Source of the DNA: Gemmobacter lanyuensis
Lineage (GTDB): Bacteria; Pseudomonadota; Alphaproteobacteria; Rhodobacterales; Rhodobacteraceae
Direction of reading: 5' to 3'
DNA length: 39,219 bases
NCBI RefSeq assembly: GCF_014652355.1
Contig: NZ_BMYQ01000005.1
Span: 185,153 to 224,371, forward strand
Shown here: piece by piece, positions 10,271 to 17,860 of the stretch
How the letters are laid out: the number at the start of each line of letters is the position of its first letter
Position numbering within the stretch: the stretch's first letter is position 1
Notes under the pieces: generated by a model
The model's database searches: none
What the model was told of the DNA's origin: nothing
The model's input: only the letters and a program-made list of their open reading frames with translations
Program-made: the position numbers and the translations under genes

Positions 10271-11127
10271 CCCTGTTTCGCACTGGCCCAAGCCGCCAGT
10301 GCTGCCCCCCCGGTGATCAAGATCGCCGCGACAAGCAGGAGGAGCGAAGGGGACGCGATACCGGCAACCACCAGCGCCAGCGTGGAGAGGAGCGGCGCAG
10401 CATAGGAGGCGACACCAAGCAGTTGGATGTCGCCTTTTTTCATTCCGATGTCCCAGGTGAAGAAGGCAAGGCCGACCGGACCGAAGCCGAGGGCCAACGT
10501 CGATGCCCATCCAAGCGTCGTGGCCGGCCAGACCGTGTCTTCCAGTGCCAGATGCGCCAGCAGCGAAAGGGCAGCCGTCGCCAGACAATAGACCGTTACA
10601 GATGCGGTCGGCACTTGCCCCAAGAACCGCGAGGCCACCGAATAAACCGCCCATGTAATCGCGCAACCGAAGGCAAGGATGAGGCCGAGCGCATTCGTCT
10701 CTCCCCCTTCTCGGCCAAGAACGATCAGTGCAGCCCCCGCAAAGGCGATCAGCGCCCCCAGTACATGGGCCGCCGTCAAGCGCTCACCCGGCAGCAGTCC
10801 GGAAAGCAACACGATGAACAACGGCCAAAGATAGGCGATCAGACCGGTTTCAGCGGCAGGCGCAATGCGGAATGCGGTGAAATACAAGAAGTGATAGCCG
10901 AAGAGTCCGACCGTGCCGAAAAGATAAACGCGCAGTGGCACCCGCCGCAGCACCGCGCCCTGCCCGGTCGCCAGCGTCCAGACCACGCCGATCGCGCCGC
11001 CGATGCTGAAGCAGATCGCATTAAGCAGGAACGGCGGCACGGGGGCCGAGCCGATGGTGAACAGCGCCAGCAAGGCCCAAAGCAGAATGGCGGTAAATCC
11101 GATCAGCGTGGCGCGGCGACGTTGCAT
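10261..11127 (-). CDS. EamA/DMT-family exporter, YddG-like
   Basis: A 288-residue inner-membrane transporter with about ten hydrophobic helices in two EamA repeats. The N-terminus RRRATLIGFTAILLWALLA and the segment GLIAYLWPLFIVLLSGLL resemble the YddG branch of the drug/metabolite transporter superfamily, whose studied members export aromatic or other amino acids. The real substrate here is unknown. The ATG at 11127 has GGGGAGAA just upstream; a more upstream in-frame start is less likely. It follows phaB on the same strand but a strong terminator lies between them. Confidence 0.85.
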   Translation of the reverse strand: MQRRRATLIGFTAILLWALLALFTIGSAPVPPFLLNAICFSIGGAIGVVWTLATGQGAVLRRVPLRVYLFGTVGLFGYHFLYFTAFRIAPAAETGLIAYLWPLFIVLLSGLLPGERLTAAHVLGALIAFAGAALIVLGREGGETNALGLILAFGCAITWAVYSVASRFLGQVPTASVTVYCLATAALSLLAHLALEDTVWPATTLGWASTLALGFGPVGLAFFTWDIGMKKGDIQLLGVASYAAPLLSTLALVVAGIASPSLLLLVAAILITGGAALAAWASAKQGQA

Positions 11128-11182
11128 GGCTTTCTCCCCTGAGGCCGCCAACCTGCACAGACACACCCCAGCCCGCAAGCAG

Positions 11183-11206
11183 AAAGGCCCGCCAAAGCGG
11201 GCCTTT
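11183..11206 (-). terminator. Terminator after phaB
   Basis: A perfect 10-bp stem AAAGGCCCGC/GCGGGCCTTT with a 4-nt loop lies 20 bp past the phaB stop codon, with a short mixed T-rich tail on the minus strand. It separates phaB from the downstream exporter gene. Confidence 0.75.
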
Positions 11207-11226
11207 CGCGACAGTTTCAGCCGGGA

Positions 11227-11952
11227 TCAGACGAAGAACTGGCCGCCATTGGCGCTGATCGTGGCGCCGGTGATGAAGCCTGCATCCTCGGCCGCAAGGA
11301 ACAGCACGCAGCGCGCGATTTCCTCGGGCTCGCCCAGACGGCCAACCGGGATCTGCGGGATGATGCGCTCGTTCAGCACTTTTTCATCAATGGCGCGCAC
11401 CATCTCGGTGCCGATATAGCCCGGGCAGATCGCATTGACGGTGATCCCAGCGCGCGCGCCTTCCTGTGCCAGCGCCTTGGTAAAGCCGAGGTCGCCCGAC
11501 TTCGCGGCCGAATAGTTCGCCTGGCCAGCCTGCCCCTTTTGCCCGTTGATCGACGAGATGTTGATCACGCGGCCAAACTTGCGGTCGCGCATACCCGACC
11601 ACAGCGGGTGGGTCATGTTGAACAGGCCGGTCAGGTTGGTGTCGATAACCTCTTTCCACTGCTGCGGGGTCATCTTGTGGAACATCGCGTCGCGCGTGAT
11701 CCCGGCGTTGTTCACCAGCACGTCGACCGGGCCAAGATCCGCCTCGACCTTGGCGATACCGTCCTTGCAGGCGTCGTAATCGGCGACCGACCATTTGTAG
11801 GTCGGGATGCCGGTTTCCTTCGTGAAGGCGGCGGCAGCTTCGTCATTGCCGGCATAGTTCGCGGCAACGGTGTAGCCCGCGTTTTTCAGCGCGATCGAAA
11901 TGGCTGCGCCGATTCCACGCGACCCACCGGTGACCAAAGCAACTCTTGCCAT
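11227..11952 (-). CDS. phaB: Acetoacetyl-CoA reductase
   Basis: An NADPH-dependent short-chain dehydrogenase that reduces acetoacetyl-CoA to (R)-3-hydroxybutyryl-CoA for polyhydroxybutyrate and, in this group, for the ethylmalonyl-CoA pathway. The 241-residue product has the cofactor loop TGGSRGIG, the NNAG motif at 81-84, and the catalytic Ser134, Tyr147 and Lys151 (NYSAAKSG). The stretches FHKMTPQQWKEVIDTNL and SSINGQKGQAGQ are typical of PhaB rather than FabG. GAGGAGG precedes the ATG at 11952. It lies downstream of phaA, but each gene has its own terminator and predicted promoter. Confidence 0.95.
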   Translation of the reverse strand: MARVALVTGGSRGIGAAISIALKNAGYTVAANYAGNDEAAAAFTKETGIPTYKWSVADYDACKDGIAKVEADLGPVDVLVNNAGITRDAMFHKMTPQQWKEVIDTNLTGLFNMTHPLWSGMRDRKFGRVINISSINGQKGQAGQANYSAAKSGDLGFTKALAQEGARAGITVNAICPGYIGTEMVRAIDEKVLNERIIPQIPVGRLGEPEEIARCVLFLAAEDAGFITGATISANGGQFFV

Positions 11953-11982
11953 TCTTTCCTCCTCGCAAGCGTGTTTGAAATG

Positions 11983-12011
11983 TGATTACCCGATGAAAAC
12001 GCAATACGCAA
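11983..12011 (-). promoter_or_regulatory. Predicted phaB promoter
   Basis: On the minus strand a -35 TTGCGT (12006-12011) lies 17 nt from a -10 TAATCA (11983-11988). The -35 coincides with one arm of the CGCAA-N5-TTGCG palindrome, so a protein bound there would block RNA polymerase. Prediction only. Confidence 0.45.
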
Positions 12012-12021
12012 CTTTATTGCG
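12007..12021. promoter_or_regulatory. CGCAA-N5-TTGCG palindrome upstream of phaB
   Basis: A perfect inverted repeat, CGCAA-CTTTA-TTGCG, about 55 bp upstream of the phaB start and overlapping its predicted -35. The same arms with the same 5-nt spacing occur upstream of phaA at 13559-13573. This is a likely operator shared by the two genes; the regulator is not encoded in the window. Confidence 0.55.
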
Positions 12022-12248
12022 CGATGAAAATTTCATCTGCAGCAAAAATGCCGCGCATGCAAAGACGGCAAGCCGCCCTTGGCGCAACACTCCTGCAGCG
12101 ATGTATCGATTTTGTTGCACGGGCGCAGTGGGGCCGGCTGCAGCCAGTCTTCGCTGCATAAGGTTCTGAAATTCAAACCTGTTTCGGCACATATCGGCCC
12201 CGGTCCACCTGTCGAAGTCAGAAGATCAGATTTCCCGGGAAAGGCAAG

Positions 12249-12277
12249 AAAAAGGGGCGTGTCAAACGACACGCCCC
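12249..12277 (-). terminator. Terminator after phaA
   Basis: A perfect 10-bp stem GGGGCGTGTC/GACACGCCCC with a 4-nt loop (12254-12277) is followed on the minus strand by five T residues (12249-12253). It lies 25 bp past the phaA stop codon and makes phaA a separate transcription unit from phaB. Confidence 0.88.
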
Positions 12278-12302
12278 CCGGAAAAATCGGATGTTTGCCC
12301 AA

Positions 12303-13475
12303 TCAGCGCTCAAGGCACATGGCGACGCCCATGCCCCCGCCGATGCAAAGGGTCGCCAGACCCTTCTTGGCATCGCGGCGCCGCATTTCGAACAGCAGGG
12401 TGTTCAGGATGCGGCAGCCCGAAGCGCCGATCGGGTGGCCGATGGCGATCGCCCCGCCGTTGACGTTCACGATCGACGGATCCCAACCCATGTCCTTGTT
12501 CACGGCGCAAGCCTGAGCGGCAAAGGCCTCGTTGGCTTCGACCAGATCCAGATCGCCAACTTTCCAACCCGCCTTCTCCAATGCCTTGCGCGACGCATGG
12601 ATCGGACCGACGCCCATGATCGAGGGGTCAAGACCAGCCGTTGCGTAAGATGCGATGCGCGCCAGCGGGGTCAGGCCGCGCTTGGCGGCTTCATCCGCCG
12701 ACATGAGCAGCACGGCCGCGGCGCCGTCATTGATGCCCGAGGCATTGCCCGCGGTGACCGAACCGTCCTTGGTGAAGGCCGGTTTCAGCTTGGCCATGGC
12801 ATCAATCGTCGCCCCGGCGCGGATGTATTCATCGGCGTCGACGGTCACATCGCCCTTGCGGGTCTTGATGAGGAACGGGATGATTTCGTCGACAAACTTG
12901 CCGGCCTTCTGGGCGGCTTCGGCCTTGTTCTGGCTGGCGACGGCGAATTCGTCCTGCGCGTCGCGGCTGATCTGCCACTGGTTCGCAACGTTTTCCGCAG
13001 TCTGGCCCATGTGGTAACCGTTGAAGGCATCCCAGAGGCCATCCTTGATCATCGAATCGATGAACTTCATGTCGCCCATCTTCTGCCCGGCGCGCAGATG
13101 CGCGACATGGGGCGAAAGCGACATGTTTTCCTGACCACCGGCGACCACGATCGAGGCATCGCCCAGTTGCACATGCTGCGCACCCAGCGCGACCGCGCGC
13201 AGGCCCGAACCGCAAACTTGGTTGAGGCTCCAGGCCGAGGCCTCTTTCGCCAGACCGGCGAGGATATGCGCCTGGCGGGCGGGGTTCTGCCCCTGACCGG
13301 CAGTCAGCACCTGACCAAGGATGGTTTCCGCAACTTCTGCCTTGTCGATGCCGGCACGCGCCACGACCGCCTCGATCACCGCGGCGCCGAGTTCATGCGC
13401 GGGGGTATTGGCGAACGACCCGTTGAAACTGCCCACGGCAGTACGTGCCGCGGAAACGATAACGACATTCGTCAT
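12303..13475 (-). CDS. phaA: Acetyl-CoA C-acetyltransferase (beta-ketothiolase)
   Basis: Condenses two acetyl-CoA into acetoacetyl-CoA, the first step of PHB synthesis and of the ethylmalonyl-CoA pathway. The 390-residue product has the thiolase length. The acyl-carrying Cys88 lies in [10 protein letters not shown], the catalytic His347 in [10 protein letters not shown], and the second catalytic Cys377 in CIGGGMGVA. The ATG at 13475 ([17 protein letters not shown]) has AGAGGA upstream and matches the start of known thiolases. The gene lies upstream of phaB with a terminator and a 350-bp gap between them. Confidence 0.96.
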   Translation of the reverse strand: MTNVVIVSAARTAVGSFNGSFANTPAHELGAAVIEAVVARAGIDKAEVAETILGQVLTAGQGQNPARQAHILAGLAKEASAWSLNQVCGSGLRAVALGAQHVQLGDASIVVAGGQENMSLSPHVAHLRAGQKMGDMKFIDSMIKDGLWDAFNGYHMGQTAENVANQWQISRDAQDEFAVASQNKAEAAQKAGKFVDEIIPFLIKTRKGDVTVDADEYIRAGATIDAMAKLKPAFTKDGSVTAGNASGINDGAAAVLLMSADEAAKRGLTPLARIASYATAGLDPSIMGVGPIHASRKALEKAGWKVGDLDLVEANEAFAAQACAVNKDMGWDPSIVNVNGGAIAIGHPIGASGCRILNTLLFEMRRRDAKKGLATLCIGGGMGVAMCLER

Positions 13476-13534
13476 GGCTCTGGTCCTCTCCCTTGGCCGA
13501 TGCGGGGGAAGCGCTCTTCCGCCGCTCTGCAGCA

Positions 13535-13563
13535 TGGGTAGGCGGTTCCGCTGCGTCGCGCAA
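13535..13563 (-). promoter_or_regulatory. Predicted phaA promoter
   Basis: On the minus strand TTGCGC (13558-13563) stands 17 nt from TACCCA (13535-13540). The -10 is weak, but the geometry relative to the palindrome is the same as at phaB: the -35 is formed by one palindrome arm. Confidence 0.35.
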
Positions 13564-13573
13564 GAAAATTGCG
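13559..13573. promoter_or_regulatory. CGCAA-N5-TTGCG palindrome upstream of phaA
   Basis: A perfect inverted repeat CGCAA-GAAAA-TTGCG, about 84 bp upstream of the phaA start. It shares arm sequence, spacing and position relative to the predicted -35 with the repeat upstream of phaB. Confidence 0.55.
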
Positions 13574-13611
13574 TAAACCAGGTCCTTAACTTTCCGCATG
13601 ACAGCCATGCA

Positions 13612-14439
13612 TCAGGCCCGTTTGCGTGGCTGATCCGGCATGAAGGCAGGGCGCAGGCTGGGCGCACCGAAGAGATACCCCTGCAGACAATCCACCCCGA
13701 TCGACTGCAGGAAGGCCGCCTCTTCCGCCGTTTCCACCGCCTCGGCCACGGTGAACATTTCGAACTGCCGCGCGATACTCAGCAAGGCGCGGGTCAGGGC
13801 CTGATTGTCGGGATCGTGGTGGATATTGCGGATGAACTGGCCATCGATCTTCAAAATATCAAAGAAGAAATCCTTGAAATAGCGGAAGGCGGTATAACCC
13901 GCGCCGAAATCATCCAGCGCGAAGGTGATGCCGGTGCGCTGAAGATCGTCCATGAAGGCGGCCACGATTTCCGGTACCAACACGGCCGAGCTTTCGGTGA
14001 TTTCCAGGATCAACCGCTCTGCGATCGTGGGCGACTGCTGCACACCCCGTGTCAACGTGCGTTGCCAGCGCGGGTAGCCGATCGACCGCGCGGACATGTT
14101 CACCGCAATTCGCACGTCGGGGTGCCGTGCCAGCGTCGCAAGCCCGATCTCCAGCGCGGCACAGTCAAGCAACCGGCCGGTTTCCTGCATTTCGACCGCA
14201 CCGATGAAATCCCGCGCCGGAATCACCCGCCCGCCGACATCCAGCACCCGCAAAAGCCCTTCGTAAAAGGCCACGCGCTGCGGATCGGCCCCCAGGACCA
14301 CCGGCTGAAAGGCCAGCCGCACGCGACCTGTCCGCAAGGCCTCATCCACCATGAGCAGGGTCTGACGATCCTGTTCCGAAATCACGAAGGCCAGGGGATT
14401 TGCCGCGCCTGCCTTACCTGTCCGTTCCAATCGGCCCAT
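13612..14439 (-). CDS. Stand-alone EAL-domain cyclic-di-GMP phosphodiesterase
   Basis: A 275-residue protein that is almost entirely one EAL domain (about 30-265), the fold that hydrolyses cyclic-di-GMP. The signature is EGL rather than EAL (Glu60), and the other metal and catalytic positions look intact: Asn114, Glu146, DDFGAGY with Asp176/Asp177, Lys197 in LKIDGQF, Glu233/Glu236 in AEAVET, and Gln253 in LQGYLFG. It is therefore probably active. There is no GGDEF, sensor or membrane segment, so control must come from expression or a partner. The ATG at 14439 is used; an upstream TTG would add four residues. It is divergent from tag. Confidence 0.88.
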   Translation of the reverse strand: MGRLERTGKAGAANPLAFVISEQDRQTLLMVDEALRTGRVRLAFQPVVLGADPQRVAFYEGLLRVLDVGGRVIPARDFIGAVEMQETGRLLDCAALEIGLATLARHPDVRIAVNMSARSIGYPRWQRTLTRGVQQSPTIAERLILEITESSAVLVPEIVAAFMDDLQRTGITFALDDFGAGYTAFRYFKDFFFDILKIDGQFIRNIHHDPDNQALTRALLSIARQFEMFTVAEAVETAEEAAFLQSIGVDCLQGYLFGAPSLRPAFMPDQPRKRA

Positions 14440-14465
14440 GTCTGCCCCCAAACTGCGCTTCGACC

Positions 14466-14494
14466 TCGACAGATTGTCGCCCCAAGCGTTAAGG
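14466..14494 (+). promoter_or_regulatory. Possible tag promoter
   Basis: TCGACA (14466-14471) and TTAAGG (14489-14494) are separated by 17 nt, which would place the start site just at the LexA-like box. Both hexamers are imperfect, so this is a weak call. Confidence 0.3.
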
Positions 14495-14504
14495 GAGAGT
14501 GAAA

Positions 14505-14519
14505 GTTCCCATTTAGTTC
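14505..14519 (+). promoter_or_regulatory. LexA-like SOS box (GTTC-N7-GTTC) upstream of tag
   Basis: A direct repeat GTTC-CCATTTA-GTTC ends 21 bp before the tag start codon. GTTC-N7-GTTC is the described LexA recognition sequence in Rhodobacter sphaeroides and other alphaproteobacteria. Its location in front of a DNA-repair gene supports the reading. The divergent EAL gene starts 66 bp away and could be co-regulated. Confidence 0.6.
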
Positions 14520-14540
14520 CAATTTTCAGGAAAACGCGCG

Positions 14541-15098
14541 ATGACCGAACGCTGCAGCTGGTGCGGAACGGATCCGCTCTACATGGCCTATCACGACACC
14601 GAATGGGGCGTGCCGCAGCACGACAGCCGCACCCTGTTCGAAATGCTGATACTGGAAGGGTTTCAGGCGGGTCTGAGCTGGATCACCATCCTGCGCAAGC
14701 GCGAGAATTTCCGCGCGGCCTTCGCCGGGTTCGACCCGGCCATCCTGGCCACATGGGGCGAAACCGAGGTGGAGCGCCTGCGTGCCGATCCAAGCATCAT
14801 CCGCCATCGCGGCAAGATCGAGGCGACACTGGCGGGCGCGCGGGCCTGGTTGCGGATCGAAGCCCGCGAAGGCTTTGCCCCGTTCCTGTGGCGATTCGCC
14901 GAAGGGGGTCGCACCACCGCCCCCCTGAGCCCGGCCGAAGTGCCCGCCGAAACGGCGCAATCGCGCGCCATGTCCAAGGCGCTGAAGGCCGAGGGGTTCC
15001 GCTTTTGCGGCCCGACGATCTGCTATGCCTTCATGCAGGCAACGGGCATGGTGAATGACCACCTCGCCACCTGCGATTTCCGCGATGGGCCGCGCTAG
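14541..15098 (+). CDS. tag: DNA-3-methyladenine glycosylase I
   Basis: Removes 3-methyladenine from alkylated DNA by base excision. The 185-residue product has the family length. It opens with MTERCSWCGTDPLYMAYHD, including the first zinc ligand, continues with EWGVPQHDSRTLFEMLILE and FQAGLSWITIL, which are hallmarks of Tag, and ends with ATGMVNDHLATC, carrying the last zinc-binding His and Cys. AGGAAAA precedes the ATG. A LexA-like box just upstream suggests SOS control. Its stop is three bases from the end of the convergent TlpA-like gene. Confidence 0.96.
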   Translation: MTERCSWCGTDPLYMAYHDTEWGVPQHDSRTLFEMLILEGFQAGLSWITILRKRENFRAAFAGFDPAILATWGETEVERLRADPSIIRHRGKIEATLAGARAWLRIEAREGFAPFLWRFAEGGRTTAPLSPAEVPAETAQSRAMSKALKAEGFRFCGPTICYAFMQATGMVNDHLATCDFRDGPR

Positions 15099-15101
15099 GC
15101 C

Positions 15102-15650
15102 TTAGCGCATCAGCGCCTCCAGCACGGCCCGGGCCTCGGCCCCGGCCCAGTCGGCATCCCCGATCAGGCGACCGACCTCTTGTCCCTCGGGGTTCAGGAT
15201 TACCGTGACGGGCAAGCCCGCCACCGCCATTTCCCGCGCCAACGCCGATTTCGGATCGCGCAGTGCAGTCAGATGGGTCACCCCGGCCTCGGCGAAGAAC
15301 TCTTCGATCGCGGGCACGGCATTGCGACCGGTTGCAACCGTTACCACCTCGAAGCTGTCGCCACCCAGATCTTTCTGCAAGGCACCCAAAGAGGGCATTT
15401 CCTTGCGGCAGGGCGGGCACCAGGTGGCCCAGAAATTCACCAGCACCCATTTGCCCTTGAACTCGGACAGGCTGCGCGGGGCATCATCCATGCCCACCAG
15501 CCCGATGTCGGGGATGGGCTGTGCCTCGGCGAAGTTGAGCTTTTTCATATCGCCTGCCCGCAGCGCATCGGCGGCCGTCACATCCGCAAGGGCCGGGTTT
15601 GCACCGAGAGCCAAGGCCGTATAAAGAACGACGGCACGAAAAGTCAGCAT
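15102..15650 (-). CDS. TlpA-like periplasmic thioredoxin
   Basis: A 182-residue exported thiol-disulfide oxidoreductase. A signal peptide (about 1-22, ending NPALA) is followed by a thioredoxin fold with the active site WCPPC, Cys78 and Cys81, preceded by WVLVNFWAT. The family reduces cytochrome c apoproteins or copper-binding proteins of cytochrome oxidase assembly (TlpA/ResA/CcmG group); which one applies here cannot be told. GGAGGGG lies directly before the ATG at 15650. Its start codon is only 24 bp from that of the divergent argH gene. Confidence 0.9.
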   Translation of the reverse strand: MLTFRAVVLYTALALGANPALADVTAADALRAGDMKKLNFAEAQPIPDIGLVGMDDAPRSLSEFKGKWVLVNFWATWCPPCRKEMPSLGALQKDLGGDSFEVVTVATGRNAVPAIEEFFAEAGVTHLTALRDPKSALAREMAVAGLPVTVILNPEGQEVGRLIGDADWAGAEARAVLEALMR

Positions 15651-15674
15651 TTCCCCTCCAAAGGCAGGCCCAAG

Positions 15675-17081
15675 ATGAGCGCAGACGACAAGACCCAATC
15701 CTCCGCCAATGCCATGTGGGGCGGGCGTTTTGAGCGTGGGCCGGATGCCATCATGCAGGCGATCAATGCCTCCATCGGGTTCGACCAGCGGCTCTACGCG
15801 CAGGATATTGCCGGCTCGCGCGCCCATGCGGCGATGCTCGCAGCACAGGGCATTCTGACGGATAAAGATGCCGAGGCCATTCGGGAAGGGCTTCTCACGG
15901 TCTTGTCAGAGATCGAGGCCGGAAACTTCGTTTTCCGCGTCGAACAGGAAGACATCCACATGGCCGTGGAAAGCCGCCTGACCGAGATCATCGGCGAAGC
16001 AGGCAAGCGCCTGCACACCGGACGGTCGCGGAATGATCAGGTGGCAGTCGATTTCCGTCTCTGGGTGCGGGACCAATGCGATGCGGCCATCAACGGCATC
16101 ACCGCCCTCATGCGCGCTTTCGTCGCGCAAGCTGAACAGGGCGCTGATTGGGTCATGCCGGGCTTTACCCATCTGCAGACCGCCCAGCCTGTGACCTGGG
16201 GCCATCACATGATGGCCTATGTCGAAATGCTGGCGCGGGATCGGTCGCGCTTTGAAGATGCGCGCCGCCGGATGAACGAATGCCCGCTGGGGGCAGCCGC
16301 GCTGGCCGGGACCTCCTTCCCGATCGACCGGCATGCGACGGCGGCGGCGCTCGGCTTTGACCGGCCCACGGCGAATAGCCTTGATTCCGTGTCGGACCGC
16401 GACTTCGCGCTCGAATTCCTTTCGGCCTCCAGCATCTGTGCCATGCATCTGTCGCGCTTTGCCGAAGAGCTGGTGATCTGGTCCAGCGCGCAATTCCGCT
16501 TCGTCCGCCTGTCGGACAAATGGACGACCGGGTCCTCGATCATGCCGCAGAAAAAAAACCCCGACGCGGCTGAATTGCTGCGCGCCAAGCTGGGCCGGAT
16601 CATGGGGGCGACCGTGGCGCTGTTCACGGTGATGAAGGGCCTGCCGCTGACCTATTCCAAGGACATGCAAGAGGACAAGGAACAGGTCTTTGATGCGGCC
16701 GATACGCTGATGCTGGGCCTTGCCGCGATGACCGGCATGGTGAGCGACATGCAGGCGATGACGGAGAACCTGCGCGCGGCGGCGGCCTCGGGCTTTTCCA
16801 CGGCGACCGATCTTGCGGATTGGCTGGTGCGCGAACTGGGCCTGCCCTTCCGCGAGGCGCATCACGTCACCGGCACGCTGGTGGGCATGGCCGAAAAGCG
16901 CGGCTGCGACCTGCCCGAGCTGACGCTGGAGGATATGCAATCGGTTTATGCGGATATCCGCGCCGATGTGTTTGACGTGCTGGGGGTCGAGAACTCCGTA
17001 AACTCGCGGCAGTCTTATGGCGGAACTTCGCCGGTGCAGGTGCGCGCCCAGATTGCCCGCTGGAAGCAGCATCTCGGCTAA
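15675..17081 (+). CDS. argH: Argininosuccinate lyase
   Basis: Cleaves argininosuccinate to arginine and fumarate, the last step of arginine synthesis. The 468-residue product carries the fumarase/aspartase signature [12 protein letters not shown], the segment [11 protein letters not shown] that binds substrate, and [14 protein letters not shown] with the catalytic His region. The ATG at 15675 gives a short polar leader before MWGGRF, as in other Rhodobacterales enzymes; the Shine-Dalgarno sequence (AAAGGCAGG) is modest. It starts 24 bp from the divergent TlpA-like gene and begins a same-strand run through the small lipoproteins to lysA. Confidence 0.96.
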   Translation: MSADDKTQSSANAMWGGRFERGPDAIMQAINASIGFDQRLYAQDIAGSRAHAAMLAAQGILTDKDAEAIREGLLTVLSEIEAGNFVFRVEQEDIHMAVESRLTEIIGEAGKRLHTGRSRNDQVAVDFRLWVRDQCDAAINGITALMRAFVAQAEQGADWVMPGFTHLQTAQPVTWGHHMMAYVEMLARDRSRFEDARRRMNECPLGAAALAGTSFPIDRHATAAALGFDRPTANSLDSVSDRDFALEFLSASSICAMHLSRFAEELVIWSSAQFRFVRLSDKWTTGSSIMPQKKNPDAAELLRAKLGRIMGATVALFTVMKGLPLTYSKDMQEDKEQVFDAADTLMLGLAAMTGMVSDMQAMTENLRAAAASGFSTATDLADWLVRELGLPFREAHHVTGTLVGMAEKRGCDLPELTLEDMQSVYADIRADVFDVLGVENSVNSRQSYGGTSPVQVRAQIARWKQHLG

Positions 17082-17093
17082 GGCAGCTTTGCC

Positions 17094-17117
17094 GGGCGGC
17101 GGGATGACCTGCCGCCC
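17094..17117 (+). other. Hairpin between argH and the first small lipoprotein gene
   Basis: GGGCGGC (17094-17100) and GCCGCCC (17111-17117) can pair around a 10-nt loop. No T-run follows, so it is not a standard terminator; it may damp read-through or stabilise the argH message 3' end. Confidence 0.35.
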
Positions 17118-17137
17118 CCTTCACGAACGGACCTTCC

Positions 17138-17278
17138 ATGACCCGCATCCTTCCCCTGCTGCCCCTCCTAGCCCTGCTGGCCGCCTGCGGCGCCGATGGC
17201 GCCCCCGAGGCGCCGACGCCAACCCCCGGCGTCAGCATCACGGGCGAGGTGCGCGCCGGGGTGGTGGGCAAGCTGTGA
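17138..17278 (+). CDS. Tiny lipoprotein, LptM-like
   Basis: A 46-residue protein: MTRILPLLPLLALLAACGAD with lipobox LAAC (Cys17), then a Gly/Pro-rich tail beginning CGADGAPEAPTP. The pattern C-G-x-x-G-x-P-x-x-P directly after the lipid Cys is that of the LptM (YifL) group, which in E. coli helps mature the LptD/E lipopolysaccharide translocon and also sits next to lysine-pathway genes. Identification rests on the short motif and on the argH-lysA neighbourhood, so it is tentative. There is no strong Shine-Dalgarno sequence. Its stop overlaps the GTG of the next gene (GTGA). Confidence 0.65.
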   Translation: MTRILPLLPLLALLAACGADGAPEAPTPTPGVSITGEVRAGVVGKL

Positions 17279-17478
17279 CCCGCGCGCTGCTGATCGCCCT
17301 GCTGCTTGCGGCCTGCGCGCCGGCGCAGCCCCATCTGGGGGTGCGGGCGACGCCCGCCGGGGTGGCGGTGACGCCCTCGGTCGCCACGACCATGGGCGGC
17401 GTGCGGATCGGCGCCTCGCCCCATGGCGCGCATCTTGGCACGCGGATCGGCGGCGTAGGCCTGGGGATCGGGCTTTGA
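17275..17478 (+). CDS. Second small lipoprotein, Gly/Val-rich
   Basis: A 67-residue predicted lipoprotein starting at GTG (17275), four bases inside the preceding gene. It reads MTRALLIALLLAACAPAQP with a LAAC lipobox at Cys14, followed by a Gly/Val/Thr-rich region with repeated short hydrophobic patches and few charges, which could form strands. No family recognised. Both its start and its stop overlap neighbouring genes (GTGA before, TGATG after), which strongly suggests translation as part of one message. Confidence 0.6.
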   Translation: MTRALLIALLLAACAPAQPHLGVRATPAGVAVTPSVATTMGGVRIGASPHGAHLGTRIGGVGLGIGL

Positions 17479-17795
17479 TGCCGCCGCTGCGGGTGGCCTA
17501 TCTTTTGCTTGCGATTTGGGGGGCGGTGCACCCCACCGCGGTGCAGCTGGGCTATCTGCACGATACGGGACTTGGCCTCGGCGGGCTGGTGCAGGGCTGG
17601 CTGGCCAATGGCGCAAGCCGCGGGCTGACCCTCGATCTGGTGATCACCGCGCTGGCCCTCACGCTCTGGATCGTGGCCGAGACACGGGTGCGCCGCAATT
17701 GGGGGGCGCTTCTCGCGATTCCAGCGACCGTGCTTGCCGGACCGGGCTGCGGCCTGCCGCTCTATCTTTTCCTGCGAAGCGCACCAATTCGCTGA
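17478..17795 (+). CDS. DUF2834 membrane protein
   Basis: A 105-residue protein with three hydrophobic segments (about 5-22, 50-68 and 78-98). The arrangement, with HPTAVQLGYLHDTGL after the first helix and the ending GLPLYLFLRS, fits the DUF2834 family of small inner-membrane proteins of unknown role. The ATG overlaps the previous stop as TGATG. It ends a three-gene coupled string in the argH-lysA interval, just upstream of the predicted lysA promoter. Confidence 0.75.
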   Translation: MPPLRVAYLLLAIWGAVHPTAVQLGYLHDTGLGLGGLVQGWLANGASRGLTLDLVITALALTLWIVAETRVRRNWGALLAIPATVLAGPGCGLPLYLFLRSAPIR

Positions 17796-17800
17796 CGGAA

Positions 17801-17828
17801 TTGCGCGCCCGGGACGTTCTGCTATAGC
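17801..17828 (+). promoter_or_regulatory. Predicted lysA promoter
   Basis: TTGCGC (17801-17806) and TATAGC (17823-17828) with a 16-nt spacer lie just upstream of lysA. The start site would be about 25 nt before the ATG, leaving room for only the GCAGGAGG ribosome-binding site. Confidence 0.5.
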
Positions 17829-17860
17829 CATGCCAGACCGGCCGGCAGGAGGCACAGCGC

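Larger units (their letters stand above)
11953..12248. other. Gene-free region between phaA and phaB
   Basis: About 300 bp without a convincing gene. Besides the phaB promoter and palindrome it holds a second perfect inverted repeat, GATGAAA-A-TTTCATC (12023-12037), and a cluster of GCA/TGC boxes, including GCA-N4-TGC at 12042-12051 and GCATGC at 12055-12060. TGC/GCA-rich dyads of this type are known targets of the PHB regulator PhaR in Paracoccus and Rhodobacter, so PhaR binding here is a reasonable guess. Nothing recognisable is seen from 12070 to 12248. Confidence 0.5.

Noticed and set aside
12070-12248. Short frames in the phaA-phaB gap
   Set aside because: They lack ribosome-binding sites and recognisable sequence, and overlap the phaA terminator.
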